In this document: positions 36,761 through 47,660 of the stretch, piece by piece
Layout of the letters: every line of letters starts with the position of its first letter
How positions within the stretch are numbered: position 1 is the first letter of the stretch
Assembly: GCA_965153355.1 (NCBI GenBank)
Contig: OZ231126.1
Coordinates: 24,242,001-24,306,000, forward strand
Origin: Flaccisagitta enflata
Taxonomy: Eukaryota > Chaetognatha > Sagittoidea > Aphragmophora
Direction: 5' to 3'
Length of the DNA stretch: 64,000 bases
Notes under the pieces: model-generated
The model's input: the letters and a program-made list of their open reading frames with translations, nothing else
Told to the model about the DNA's origin: nothing
Databases searched by the model: none
Made by a program: the position numbers and the translations under genes

Positions 36761-37531
36761 GCATCACTTAAAGCCTCATATCTCCTTTACAAATAAAAAA
36801 ATCTAAGAAAAATTGGTGAGGTTCTGAAACATCTTTAATTTTTCTAGCAGTTGGCGCCAACCGCGTTACTGTGCATCTAACCATTTAGAAATGAGAGCTG
36901 AACGAAGTTAGGTACCTCATTATAAAAATGGCATAAAAATGGCATTTTTAAAACGTGGTTCATGGGAGATTGTGCACCCGCTCATCAGGCTGTTTCAACA
37001 AAGCAATGGCATCAAAGGTGCAGTGTCAAAGGTCAAACACTTCTCCAGTTAGCCCAGGAACAGCCAAAAACTCAAGCTGATAGAATCTCTATGAGTCTAT
37101 GGTCCCAATTGAGGTGATGGCAAAGACAAGAATGTGCAACACGGATGGCAGGACTGAAAAAAATCGCGCTAAAGTCTGGAGGAAGATCACACTATCACAC
37201 TATCAAAGACGCAGGGAAGCGTTTGAAAAGGTCAAGGAGGGCAAGACCAAGTATCAAGCTTGTTACGGACACGTTAATTGTACTATCTTGTCCATAAAAT
37301 GCCCCTTGATCAATAATGCGATAAACTTTTTTCCAAGATAGTATACTATACTTTATTCTATACTAAACAATACTATATGCCATACTGTTTTCTATACCCT
37401 ACTGTGTACTGAATAGGATAATTACTTACCAAAAAATGATAAGCACGCAATTAAGCACATTTCAGCCTAGAAAATGAGATTTTGCTAAGCACGCTCAGCC
37501 TCAGCCAAAAAAAGTGCGTGCTTAAAAAAAA
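36242..37531. mobile_element. Element K, inverted AAGCAC ends
   Basis: The left TTTTTTTTAAGCACCTCG..TAAGCACGCCCAGCCTC is matched inverted at 37,437-37,531 (GCTAAGCACGCTCAGCCTC..GTGCGTGCTTAAAAAAAA). The interior includes an H-like segment (36,770-36,900, GGCGCCAACCGCGTT). Copy 1 of the duplication contains only its left end (from about 34,669). Confidence 0.65.
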
Positions 37532-37835
37532 ACAAGGCCAACACTTATAAGTCGCGTGCGAGACTTACAGACTTTGAATGACTTCAAATGACTTCAAATG
37601 ACTTGGAATGACTTAGAGTGACTTAAAATGAACAAAAGAGACTCGTAATGACTAATGACCCTAATGACCAAAAATGACTTAAAATGACTTAAAATGACTT
37701 ACAATGACTTAAAAGTCGACGTTATATCATAAAAAAGTAAAGTGACGGACGGACGGACGGACGGACCGACGGACGGACCGACGGACCGACGGACCGACAA
37801 AGTGGGGTGTAGAGTCGCGTGCACGCGACTAAAAA
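37532..37835 (+). mobile_element. Family A element with AATGACTT repeats
   Basis: AACAAGGCCAACACTTATAAG, then AGTCGCGTGCGAGACT. A stretch of AATGACTTA units (37,575-37,715), a GACGGACGGACC core, and the terminal hairpin AGTCGCGTGCACGCGACT followed by AAAAA. The AATGACTT section also occurs in the reverse copy at 47,110-47,625. Confidence 0.88.
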
Positions 37836-39245
37836 GTGTATTGATTTAGGCCTCTATATAATGTTATGGCGGAAGTCGGTAATCACGCGGCTCCATTAAT
37901 GGTAGCTCATCAAATCTCTCTTCACCAGCGCTGACTGCGCATTTATCTTAGGAAAAAAATCATTTTGTGATAGATATCGAGTTAATCGTTTTTTGAACCT
38001 CAATCATTTGAGTTATTTTCCCAAATTGATGATATGAAATTAATCACTAGCCTGATTTTCAAAATGATTGATAATATTGATTGACAAATGCATTTCTTAC
38101 GGAGTAGTAGATTCCAGAGTCCCCTTACTGTATTGTAGGTATTGACACATCAAAATGTGTCGCACCAAAGAGATACAGATTACAGACACAAAAACAGATA
38201 TTGAAATTTCCGATTTGACTGAGATACACCTTGCTTGATCCGTCAGTCACGCAGCATGAAAAAAAAAGCCAAAACCCTGTTTACAAATAAACAAAGTCAA
38301 TAAAATCCCATCCTATAAGTAAAGAATTAGCAACTTGCATTCTTAAAGCCGACCATCAAACATGAAAGATCAATAATTTCACATAACATACATGGAGTAA
38401 AGCAATCAAAACAGACTCAGGAGAGTCCTGAATAGATAAATGCTACCAAAACAAAAACATTAAACGTACAAGTGTATTTGATAGTGTTTGCTATTCTTCA
38501 CGCATCCTCATGTTGATAGATTTTAGTTTGTTTGTAGATCCTGCCAGTTTCAAAGAAATTTACAATGTTGTTTTATTTGTTGTTGTTATAGTCACTGTTG
38601 TTGCCGTTGTTGTCAGTGTCGTTATTGATATTGTTGTTGCTGCTGTCAGAACTTTTTAAGATATTCTTTAGGTCTTTTTGGTGTAGCCCCAAATGTTGCA
38701 ACTGCAGTTACTGTTGCCGCAGCTATCGCCGTAGCTCTAACCGCAGATATCGCCGCGGTTATCGCTGTCTTCGTTGCTGTTTCCTGTGCTTCCCTCGCCG
38801 TAGTCAGGGATACTCCCCTCGTGAGTGATGCTGCACGCATAGCCAACACTGTGCAACAAAGCGAGAAGGAACTCTCAATTCCGTAATTGCCGTTGTTTCA
38901 GAGATGGCTCAAACTTTTTTTAAACTCATTTATGGGGAAATCAAAAGAAATTTCAACATTGTGGATCACGTTCATACATGTGAATGTTTCTCTATTTTAT
39001 GTTATTTTATGCTTAGTTAGATATGTAAATTAAATGCTTTTGAACCTTTTGACTGTATTATGAATTTTAACGATTGGGAAAAACGGAAATGGCAAGACTA
39101 TAACATGCAAATTAGCGTTGAAAGTAACAAAATTAGAGAGGTTCCTCCTTCAGTCTTTGTAAGCTTGGTTTTCAAAGTATATGTAAACTTTTATGTACAT
39201 TTTCAGTCATGTCACCTTTACTCAGTTCCACCTTTATTTTCCTTT
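37836..39245. other. No gene recognised
   Basis: Mostly unique DNA. 38,570-38,650 has degenerate GTTGTTGTC words, and 38,690-38,790 has alternating GCCGC/GTAGCT words with a cysteine-rich frame that looks repeat-derived. Confidence 0.4.
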
Positions 39246-39555
<310 letters not shown>

Positions 39556-39947
39556 CTACAATGAAATTTAATACCAAGCTTACCAATTTCAAGTTCTGTT
39601 TAATTTAAGAATGTCCAAGATTCTTTCAAATGGTACTTCGGGGTCACTTTGATCATGTTGCATGGATTAGAATTCCTTGGCCTTGTCGGTTGCCGTTTAC
39701 CACTGGGCGATCATATCAGAATTAATTTCAACTTCAAGTTTGTTTCCGCTTCTCAAATCCTTTTCAAATAGTCATTTATTTTCATTCCCGGTCATCAGAA
39801 CAACTATCTCAGACGTAAAGACCGCACCGACGACAGCTGCTTGAATATCTCCTAAGTGATGCTACTTTTAATCTATCGCCTGCATTCTTCGATGTTATCT
39901 GTGCGTCCCCGTTTCACCCCTTGTAGAGTCTGGAGTAAAAGTCAAAC

Positions 39948-39948
<1 letters not shown>
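39556..39948. other. No gene recognised
   Basis: Unique-looking DNA. Confidence 0.4.
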
Positions 39949-40032
<84 letters not shown>

Positions 40033-40110
40033 CCAGAAAGATCGATAGATAGACTGAATGACCGACAGACTGACAGACCAACAGACAGACATCCTGGAAG
40101 AGACAGACAG
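39949..40110. repeat. (GA)n then CAGA-type microsatellite
   Basis: About 34 GA units followed by CAGACAGA and degenerate GATAGACTGA words. Confidence 0.93.
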
Positions 40111-40337
40111 AGAGAGACCGAGATAGCGACAAATAGAAACAGGGACAAAGAAAGAAAGTAAGAATATCTCAAACGAGACAGGGAGAATGATAGAGAAGCC
40201 AGACAGGAGAGATTGAATGAATGAATGAATCAGAGAGATGCTTTCTCTCCTGCCGAAAAAATCATTTTTCTTTCCCCAAACATTCCAAAGATGTAAATAT
40301 CGAAGATGAAAGGGCGAGATAGAGAATAAGAGAGATC

Positions 40338-40338
40338 A

Positions 40339-40409
<71 letters not shown>
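40338..40409. repeat. (CT)n microsatellite
   Basis: About 35 CT units. Confidence 0.97.
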
Positions 40410-40414
<5 letters not shown>

Positions 40415-40782
40415 GTGTCACTTTTCCTCCCTTTCTGCCGAGCGACAGACAGACAAATGGAATCGGACTGACAGAAAGCCAGACATCAAAAGAACGGCGA
40501 AAGTCGCTTTTAGCCTCACAACCGTCACGTGACACGGTTTTACAAAGACGGTCACGTGATGGCGAGGACGAGAAAGACGAGAAAGAGAGGGGAAGGAGGG
40601 GGAGAAGGAGAAGGAGGAAGAGGGTATTAGAATTTAGATGAGGTTGGGTTATGTGTGAGAAGGGGCGAAGAGGGAAGTGGAAAGGGGATGAACAAGGTTG
40701 AAATGAAGAAACCAGATGAAGAAATGGTGGACGAAAATGATGGAGAAAACGAAATAGACGAACATGAAGTATGAAGAAGAAG
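40410..40782. other. Purine-rich spacer, no gene recognised
   Basis: Low-complexity GA/GGA-rich DNA at 40,560-40,780. GTCACGTGA words lie at about 40,525 and 40,550. Confidence 0.4.
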
Positions 40783-40970
40783 AACAAGGCCGGATACACG
40801 ACCACCAGTTGCGGACGGGTAGGCAGGGGCGGAAATGCGCGTTTAACCACTTTTTGACTCGATCATGACGGACCAACGGACGGACCAATGGACAGACTGA
40901 CGGACCGACGGACGGACTGGCGGACGGACGGACAACGCCTCTTATAGAGTTGCGTGTCCGCAACTAAAAA
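40783..40970 (+). mobile_element. Family A2 element
   Basis: AACAAGGCCGGATACACGA, the word AGTTGCGGACGGGTAGGCAGG, CGCGTTTAACCACTTTTTGAC, a GACGGACC core, CCTCTTATAGAG, and the hairpin AGTTGCGTGTCCGCAACT followed by AAAAA. The 5' word and distal arm pair exactly. Confidence 0.9.
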
Positions 40971-41024
40971 GAAAAGGAAAAAGAAAAAGATGAAGGAAAA
41001 AAGAGGGTGCGTGGTGAGAGAGTG

Positions 41025-41027
41025 ATG

Positions 41028-41125
<98 letters not shown>

Positions 41126-41160
41126 CATCATCATCATCATCATGGTGATGATGATGATGT

Positions 41161-41253
<93 letters not shown>

Positions 41254-41263
41254 CGATGATGAT
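41025..41263. repeat. (GAT)n with an inverted (CAT)n insert
   Basis: GAT blocks flank a short CAT block at about 41,124-41,142 (GATGATCATCATCATC), so the tract switches strand and back. Confidence 0.95.
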
Positions 41264-41484
41264 GAATGATCCCATTAAATATTATGAGGTATGAACGGCA
41301 CTGACCAGAGGGAGGAAGCATGACGGAGAGGAAGGGAAAAGGAGAAGGAGAAAGATATGAAGAATACGGAGAATGGGAGTTAGACGTCTGATAGAACCAA
41401 GCGTCGATCTAAATGAATACCTTCCATTACAACTTCCTCTTGTGCTTTTAAGGTGGCAACTTCCGACTCCCTTCTACAATCAAT

Positions 41485-41489
<5 letters not shown>

Positions 41490-41548
<59 letters not shown>
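41490..41548. repeat. (CT)n microsatellite
   Basis: About 29 CT units. Confidence 0.97.
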
Positions 41549-41550
<2 letters not shown>

Positions 41551-42471
41551 TTCTGACTCTCTTTCTCTCTGTCATCTTTCATTTGTCAAAAGCGTAGATG
41601 GAATGAAAGCGGACGGATGTTGGTCGGCCAGTCGGTCGGTCGGTCGGTCAGTCGGCCAGTCGGTCGCTGCGATCGGTATGATTACAAAGATTTATTCCTT
41701 CGGCCGAAGTAGAATCTACGTTTTCATCAGACGGGTTTTGGTTAGTCCGTCTGTCCGCGTCTGGTCATCGGATTTGCGTCTGACTATCTCATCGACTGTC
41801 TTGACTGTCTATCTTTCCAACTGTCTAATGTATCTTAAGAGTTTTGACTGAGTGCGTCTAAATGTCGTAGTTGGGCGTAGCCGTAGGCGAACGATCGGAG
41901 ACTACGATTGGAAACCAGACTTGGATTTGAGGACGATCTACAAGAGAAGACACACACACACCAAAGAGAGTGTGAGAGGGGAGGAAGGAAGATGAGCATG
42001 AGGGGGAGGAAGGAAAATGAGCTGGGGGGGGGGGGAGGAAGGAAGATGAGCTAGAGGTGTCTGGAGGGGGGGGGGTAAATAAATGACTCGGCAAAGAGGT
42101 CGTAAGATAGAAGGGAGGAGTATGGCCATGGGCTACAATGAGGTGAGAGGTGGTGGGAGGGTGGTCACTGGCCGCTGGTCAGGTGACACAGCACAGAGGA
42201 AATATCATGAACAAGAGGTGGGGAGGTGTATCAAGAGAGCATATCGTAAAAAACTAAGATCAGAAGATAGAGAAGCGAAATAGGGATTAGGACGCAGTGT
42301 ACAGGAAGAAGAAATTTCATCCGTCATTACAATTTTTTGAATATTTTTTATATCATCTTATTATAATTTCTTTTGTTAAAAAAAAAAACATTTTTAAAGT
42401 GTTGAACAATAAATTTTTGCATAGATAATCTCTGACATACAGATTTGATATACATAATGTATCAAAATAAG
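41549..42471. other. No gene recognised
   Basis: Contains a GGTCGGTCGGTC run (41,622-41,667), G runs near 42,025 and 42,066, and purine-rich DNA. No exon is supported. Confidence 0.4.
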
Positions 42472-42766
42472 CAGCCCTGAAAATAGAGCGGGCCCGTGGG
42501 CCCGAGGCCCGCAAATTGGCCGTCGGGCCCGCTAATTATACTAGCTGCGGGCCCAATGGGCCCGCAGCAATTTTGCTTGGTATCCTTGCATCATAAATTG
42601 ATTCACCTTACATTCTTGTATTCTTATGGCGAACTGTCAGTTTGTTCTGAGGTAATATTGATACCAAACGGAAGAATAGCAATACCAAAATTTTTTTCCC
42701 CTGGAGATAGAAAGAGACACTTCTCAGCTTATATTCTTTGTATATTTTTGAATCGTTTTTAAATCA

Positions 42767-42947
42767 TTTTTTAGATGCGGACACGCAACTCTATAAGAGG
42801 CTTTGTCCGTCCGTCCATCCGTTGGTCCGTTGGTCCATTGGTCCGTTGGTCCGTCCGGGGTCATCGAGTTGAAAAGTGGGAAAACGCGCATTTTCGCCCC
42901 TGCCCACCTGTCCGCAACTGGTATTGGCCGTGTATCCGGCCTTGTTT
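42767..42947 (-). mobile_element. Family A2 element nested in the hAT-like element
   Basis: The left TTTTTTAGATGCGGACACGC is the hairpin in reverse. The right GTCCGCAACTGGTATTGGCC..GTATCCGGCCTTGTTT is the 5' end. Confidence 0.88.
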
Positions 42948-43185
42948 CATTCCACAACATTATTGTCATTTTATTATCATATATTGTTTTTCACTTCTCA
43001 TTTTACAGAAAAATACTTCTCAGCTACTCAATGTCAGAAGAAATTCAGCAATCGTGATGCACATTCATTTTGAATTCACATAGTAAATAGATAGATAAAA
43101 AAATGAAATAGTTTCGTTCCGGATTTGATGATTTGAAATATCTTGCTTTATAGTTCACCCAATGGATACAGCCATTTCTATTTTG

Positions 43186-43187
<2 letters not shown>

Positions 43188-43267
<80 letters not shown>
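43188..43267. repeat. (GA)n microsatellite
   Basis: About 39 GA units inside the hAT-like element. Confidence 0.97.
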
Positions 43268-43271
<4 letters not shown>

Positions 43272-43633
43272 AGAGGAGAGGCACAGACACACACACTGAG
43301 AGGGATGGAGACCCGGAGAGATGGGTAAAACCTCCTAGACAAAAGTTACTATTATTCTTTGCAAAATTCTTTCCATTTTTTAGGGAATAGTTTGCAAATA
43401 TAGAGAAATTCACTGCAGTGTTGTAGCTATGTGTTTAGATAGGCTTATGACAACAGAAAGCTTGGAATAACTATTTTTCAGTCGGGCCCGCTGTTTTTCT
43501 GTCGGGCACACAGAAATTGGAAGGAGCGGGCCCAATGGGCCCGACGAAAAAAATTACTATTTTCAGGGCTGGAAATAAGGTAGAAAAAATGATATTTTTC
43601 ATAGAATATCATATTTTGTTACTTCACTTCTGT

Positions 43634-43780
43634 AAGGTGAAATTATATCATTGCATTAAAATAACAAAATTTGCATTTCCAAAAAAACATGGCCTCTTTT
43701 TAAAAACATATAAGAAAAGGGCCATGTTCTTAGAAATGCAAAATTTTTTTTACTGAGGCCGTGATATAATTTCACCCAAC
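43634..43780. repeat. Inverted repeat (about 60-bp arms)
   Basis: GGTGAAATTATATCA..AAATTTGCATTTC..ACATGGCC is repeated inverted as GGCCATGT..GAAATGCAAAATT..TGATATAATTTCACC. Confidence 0.85.
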
Positions 43781-43937
43781 AACATTTTGAATTTTTGTTC
43801 ACTATTTTTCTAAGGAGTTTGAACTTTCAATTTTTATTACTGATCATTACGAATCTATAGTCAGTATTCTGGGTTTAAAAACATTGTTAAAACACCTTAT
43901 ACAGTATATCAAAATTATTTTTCTGAAAACAAAATAA

Positions 43938-45460
43938 TCGGGAAAAAAGTCGAAGTCAGTCTTCGACTTTTTGACATATTTGAGAGAAACAGGGTTTTCA
44001 TTTTCTTATGAGAAAGTTGAGGGTCTCCTAGGGCTGATTGCACCCTCGAATGAAATTGATAGGGTTAGTAAATTTGATAATTCTCTTTCATTTGGCGCCA
44101 AGCAGAATGCTCTATGACAAATATATTTCGCGCTATGATTTTTTAAAGATTTATTTACGAAAAATTTGAATGAAATTTTTTTTTATTTTTTTTATTTTGT
44201 GTAGGATCAATAGAGGAGTGAATTTATGTTCACTTGAGCATGCAAATACATAAAAATGGTTTATGAGCACGGCTGCTCATCAGTGAGGGCATTTTTGAGC
44301 ATTTTAGCTCATTTAGCTCACTTAGCTCAATCTTTTTTTTCTGATTTCAAATACGATAAATGAATAAATATTTTCATACTTGTTTAAGCAAGCAAATAAG
44401 AAAAACATGTCAGTGAGCAGAGCTGCTCATCTATGAGGTGTTCTTAAGTATTCCAGCTCATTTAGCTCATTTAGCTTGCTCTTTTTTGTTGATTTTAAAT
44501 AGGATGAATGAATTAATGTTTTGATTAAAGCATGCAAATACAATAGTCGCAAAAGCGTTAGATGGTCAGCGGTACCCGTTGCCCCTATGTGAGTGTAAGT
44601 GGGTGTGAGGTGGTTAGAGGGGCAGCGGCCCCGAAGGGGCCGATGACCTATGCTCAGTAATTTTTGAGGATCTAGGCTTGAAAGTGAGCATCAACAATGG
44701 GATTTGAGCCTCGAGGTTGGGATTTGAGCCTTGAGGTTGGGATGTGAGCCTCGAGGCTGAGATTTGGGCCTCGAGGCTGGGATTTGAGCCTCAAAGCTGG
44801 GATTTGAGCCTCAAAGCTGGGATTTGAGCCTTGAAGCTGGGATTTGAGCCTCCAGGCTGGGATTTGAGCCTCCAGGCTGGGATTTGAGCCTCCAGGCTGG
44901 GATTTGAGCCTCGAGTTTGGGATTTGAGCTTCTAGGTTGGGATTTGAGCCTCTAGGCTGGGATTGGAGCTTCTAGGCTGGGATTTTAGCCGCAAGGTTGG
45001 GATGTGAGCCTCGAGGTTGGGATTTGAGCCTCGAGGCTAAGATTTGGGCCTTGAGGCTAGAATTTAGGCCTTGAGGCTGGAAAATGAGCCCTGCAACTAG
45101 AATTTAGGCTTCGGAGCCAAAGGGGGGGGACGGAGGAGAAGGAGAAGGAGAAGGAGGAGAAAATCTCCCATATGTGTGAGAGCATAGGTCATCGGCCCCT
45201 TTGGGGCCGCTGCCCAAAAAAGCATGTCAGTGAGTAAAGTTGGTTGTCTGGTTGAATAATTTAGAATGTTTTAGCTCATCTAGCTCATTTGGCTTAGTCC
45301 TATTTTTCTTTGATTTTTAGTGCAATCAATACATACAAATTGCTTTTGACTTGATCTAACAAATAAAAAAAATTTCACTGACTGAAAATAAAAGCTTGGT
45401 GAAAAGTGACCAATGCTTACGACTTTTTTCCTCACGGCGACAGCCGCCATTACTGGTATT
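43938..45460. mobile_element. Second copy of the large foldback's left arm
   Basis: From AAAAAAGTCGAAGTCAGTCTTCGAC onward (spaced match) it parallels 15,205-16,010: TTTCATTTGGCGCCAAGCAGA, GCATGCAAATACAT and TAGCTCATTTAGCTCA units, ending GAAAATAAAAGCTTGGTGAA. The outermost 130 bp are missing. A family C element interrupts it. Confidence 0.85.
44543..45220. mobile_element. Family C1 element, complete-looking
   Basis: It starts AATAGTCGCAAAAGCGTTAG, then CAGCGGTACCCGTTGCCCC and GGGCAGCGGCCCCGAAGGGG. The core is about 20 units of GATTTGAGCCTCGAGGCTGG. The inverted arm AGCATAGGTCATCGGCCCCT ends GCCGCTGCCC. Comparison with the uninterrupted foldback at about 15,765-15,800 brackets the insertion and shows no obvious target duplication. 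Confidence 0.88.
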
Positions 45461-46497
45461 TTTAAATCATAAATCTATATCAGAAGTAAAAAGTAATAAG
45501 AAACCAAAATTTCATGTTCCAGTACACCATGACTTAGAATTGTTATTCTTATTTGGGATTTTTTTCTGCTGGTCATCTTCTTAAACACAAAATTGATTAT
45601 GCCGACTCAAAAGACAGACGCGTAAGAATTTGTGGGACGGAATACTGATAAAACTTAAGACACATGATCCACGACAACCTGTCTAACGCTAGTTTACGGT
45701 AACAAGAGACAAGATTTTACAAGATCTTATAAGATTAGCTTTTTGTGCACGTTTAAAAGATATCATGTCTGTGTGTCTGTCCGTCGGTAATTCACGCATT
45801 TATATGACGATCAACCGGACGCACGTGTTGGCCCAGCTATTGGCTGTCTCAGAGATTTTCATGATCATATTCATCTGGAGGGCGTTGCGATTTTCTTCTA
45901 CAGGTTAGAGATCTCCAGAGGCTCCTATTCTTAAATGTCAAAGGGTTAGCAATAGCTTAGCACTAATAGGCGTATCAAGCGTTCGTTCTGAAGGTGGATG
46001 CGGCTCACATTCAGGAGTCGTCAAAACATTATGTTGGAAAAAAAAACTTTTTACAGTAGATATTTCTCATTGGCTTATTAAATTTCACTAATAATGGGCC
46101 AACTAGTTCTAAAATGAATTTTCTCTGTTCAGTTCTGACGCGCAAGAGTTAACCGTTTTACAAATGTTTTATCAATCCGGACAAGTTCAGCGAAGAGTCG
46201 TGAGCGTCGGACAACTGGTGTAAATGTTCAAAATACCTCCTATGATACTGTCGTCTATCCATCCCTATGTGATAAGTGATCTCACTGCATTATGCAAATG
46301 AGCTTTTGATAACGGTTTGTTTCTTACTAAATTCGGGATTAGTACCATTTGTGTACTACACAGCAGAATCGGTATCGGTGTCTGTAAGACGAATCGGAAA
46401 TGAAAGGGACAAATTGACGGATCAATTGATTGATGGACAGACAGACCAGCGAAACGAGAAAGCGACATGTCAGCATATAATAACGGGGAAAAACAAT
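45461..46497. other. No gene recognised
   Basis: Unique-looking DNA. Only a short GTCTGTGTGTCTGTCCGTCGG remnant near 45,766 recalls family A (spaced match). Confidence 0.4.
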
Positions 46498-46654
46498 TAA
46501 CAAGGCCGGATACACGGCCACCAGTTTCGGACGGGTGGGCAGGGGCGGAAATGCGCGTTTTCACACTTTTCGACTCGATCATTACGGACCGACGGAACGA
46601 CGGACGGACCGACGGACAAAGCCTCTTGTAGAGTTGCGTGTCCGCTACTAAAAA
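46498..46654 (+). mobile_element. Family A2 element, short core
   Basis: AACAAGGCCGGATACACGGC, the word AGTTTCGGACGGGTGGGCAGG and a short GACGGACC core. The decayed hairpin AGTTGCGTGTCCGCTACT is followed by AAAAA. Confidence 0.88.
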
Positions 46655-46674
46655 GATATGTCGACTTTTGGTAA

Positions 46675-46707
46675 ACAAAACAAAACAAAACAAAACAAAA
46701 CAAAACC
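46675..46707. repeat. (CAAAA)n microsatellite
   Basis: About six CAAAA units. Confidence 0.9.
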
Positions 46708-46879
46708 ACTATATGATAGGCCATAGGTAGGCTAGGGATGCCTCATGAATGAAGAAACCTTCTTCTTGCAGGAATAAATCAAAAGCTGTCTGCGAGTCCG
46801 ACGTATACATTACTGATTTGCTGTAAACTAATTCACTGTACCCGAGACATAACAACAATCCTCACTAAACGTATGAAAT

Positions 46880-47035
46880 TGTTGTTGTTGTTGTTGTTGT
46901 TTTTGTTGTTGTTGTTGTTGTTGTTGTTGTTATTGTTGTTGTTGTTGTTGTTGTTCTTGTTGTTGTCATTGTGGTTTCGGTTGTGGTTGTGGTTGTGGTT
47001 GTCGTTGTGGTTTTGGTTGTGGTTGTCGTTTGCGT
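46880..47035. repeat. (GTT)n then (GGTTGT)n microsatellite
   Basis: GTT triplets to about 46,965, then GTGGTT hexamers. It mirrors the CAA/CAACCA composition at 7880-8100 on the other strand. Confidence 0.93.
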
Positions 47036-47109
47036 CATTGTCGACTTACAGTCCAACTTGCGCACTGACCAACGGGCAGTTCGGTTGTGCTGCTTGGATA
47101 ACAAGTACA

Positions 47110-47625
47110 ACGGTCAGTCGGTCGGTCGGTCGGTTGGTCGGTTGGTCGGTCACACGTTACTTTTTTTATTCGTTTTATTCCTATTAACTCATTTTAAGTC
47201 AATTAGGTCATTAAAGGTAAAATTAGATCATTTTAAATCATTTTAAGTCAGTTTAAGTCAATTTAAGTCATTTGAGTTATTTTAATAGTTTTCATCATTT
47301 TAGTGATTTTAGGTTTGTTTACGTAAATTTAGGTCAGCTAAATTCAATTTCAGTAATTCTAGTTCAATTTAAGTCATTTAAAGTCATTTTAAGTCAGTTT
47401 AAGTCAATTTAAGTTATTTTAGTCACTAAATCGTTTTAGTCATTTTAGGTCAATTCAAGTCAAATAAGGTCATTTTGAGTCATTTTAGGTCATTTTAAAT
47501 TATTTTAAGTTATGTTATATAAATTCAATTCAATAAAAGTCATTTTAGTTATGTGGTTATGTAATAAAAACTAATAAAGTAATTACGTATTTAAGTCTCG
47601 CACGCGACTTATAGGTGTTGGCTAG
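47110..47625 (-). mobile_element. Family A element with long AATGACTT section
   Basis: The reverse copy starts with GGTCGGTCGGTCGG (hairpin missing), then about 430 bp of TTTAAGTCATTTTAAG units, and ends AAGTCTCGCACGCGACTTAT and GTGTTGGC, matching the 5' end of the copy at 37,532. Confidence 0.8.
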
Positions 47626-47660
47626 CCCACTATAAAAACACGCTTTTTCATGGTGAGGCC

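Larger units (their letters stand above)
42472..43571. mobile_element. hAT-like element with GGGCCC palindromes, 1.1 kb
   Basis: 15-bp perfect TIRs, CAGCCCTGAAAATAG and its inverse. The flanks AAAATAAG and GAAATAAG agree at seven of eight positions, as expected for an 8-bp hAT duplication. The interior near each end carries GCGGGCCCAATGGGCCCGC-type palindromes. A family A2 copy and a (GA)n tract lie inside. No transposase frame. The hAT label is inference from the CAG end and 8-bp duplication. Confidence 0.75.

Noticed and set aside
38598-38849. Cysteine-rich frame (CCxxCRSYRR) and Ala-rich opposite frame
   Set aside because: Both follow degenerate GTTGTT/GCCGC repeats. Both strands being open with biased composition points to repeat DNA.
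44690-45120. CRISPR-like array (regular repeats of about 20 bp)
   Set aside because: Units are contiguous with no unique spacers, in a eukaryotic sequence. It is a minisatellite core of a family C element.
40863-46693. Recurring frames containing LVADTQLYKRLCPSV
   Set aside because: The shared peptide is a translation of the family A terminal hairpin and GGACGGACC core, so it marks transposon copies, not a protein family.
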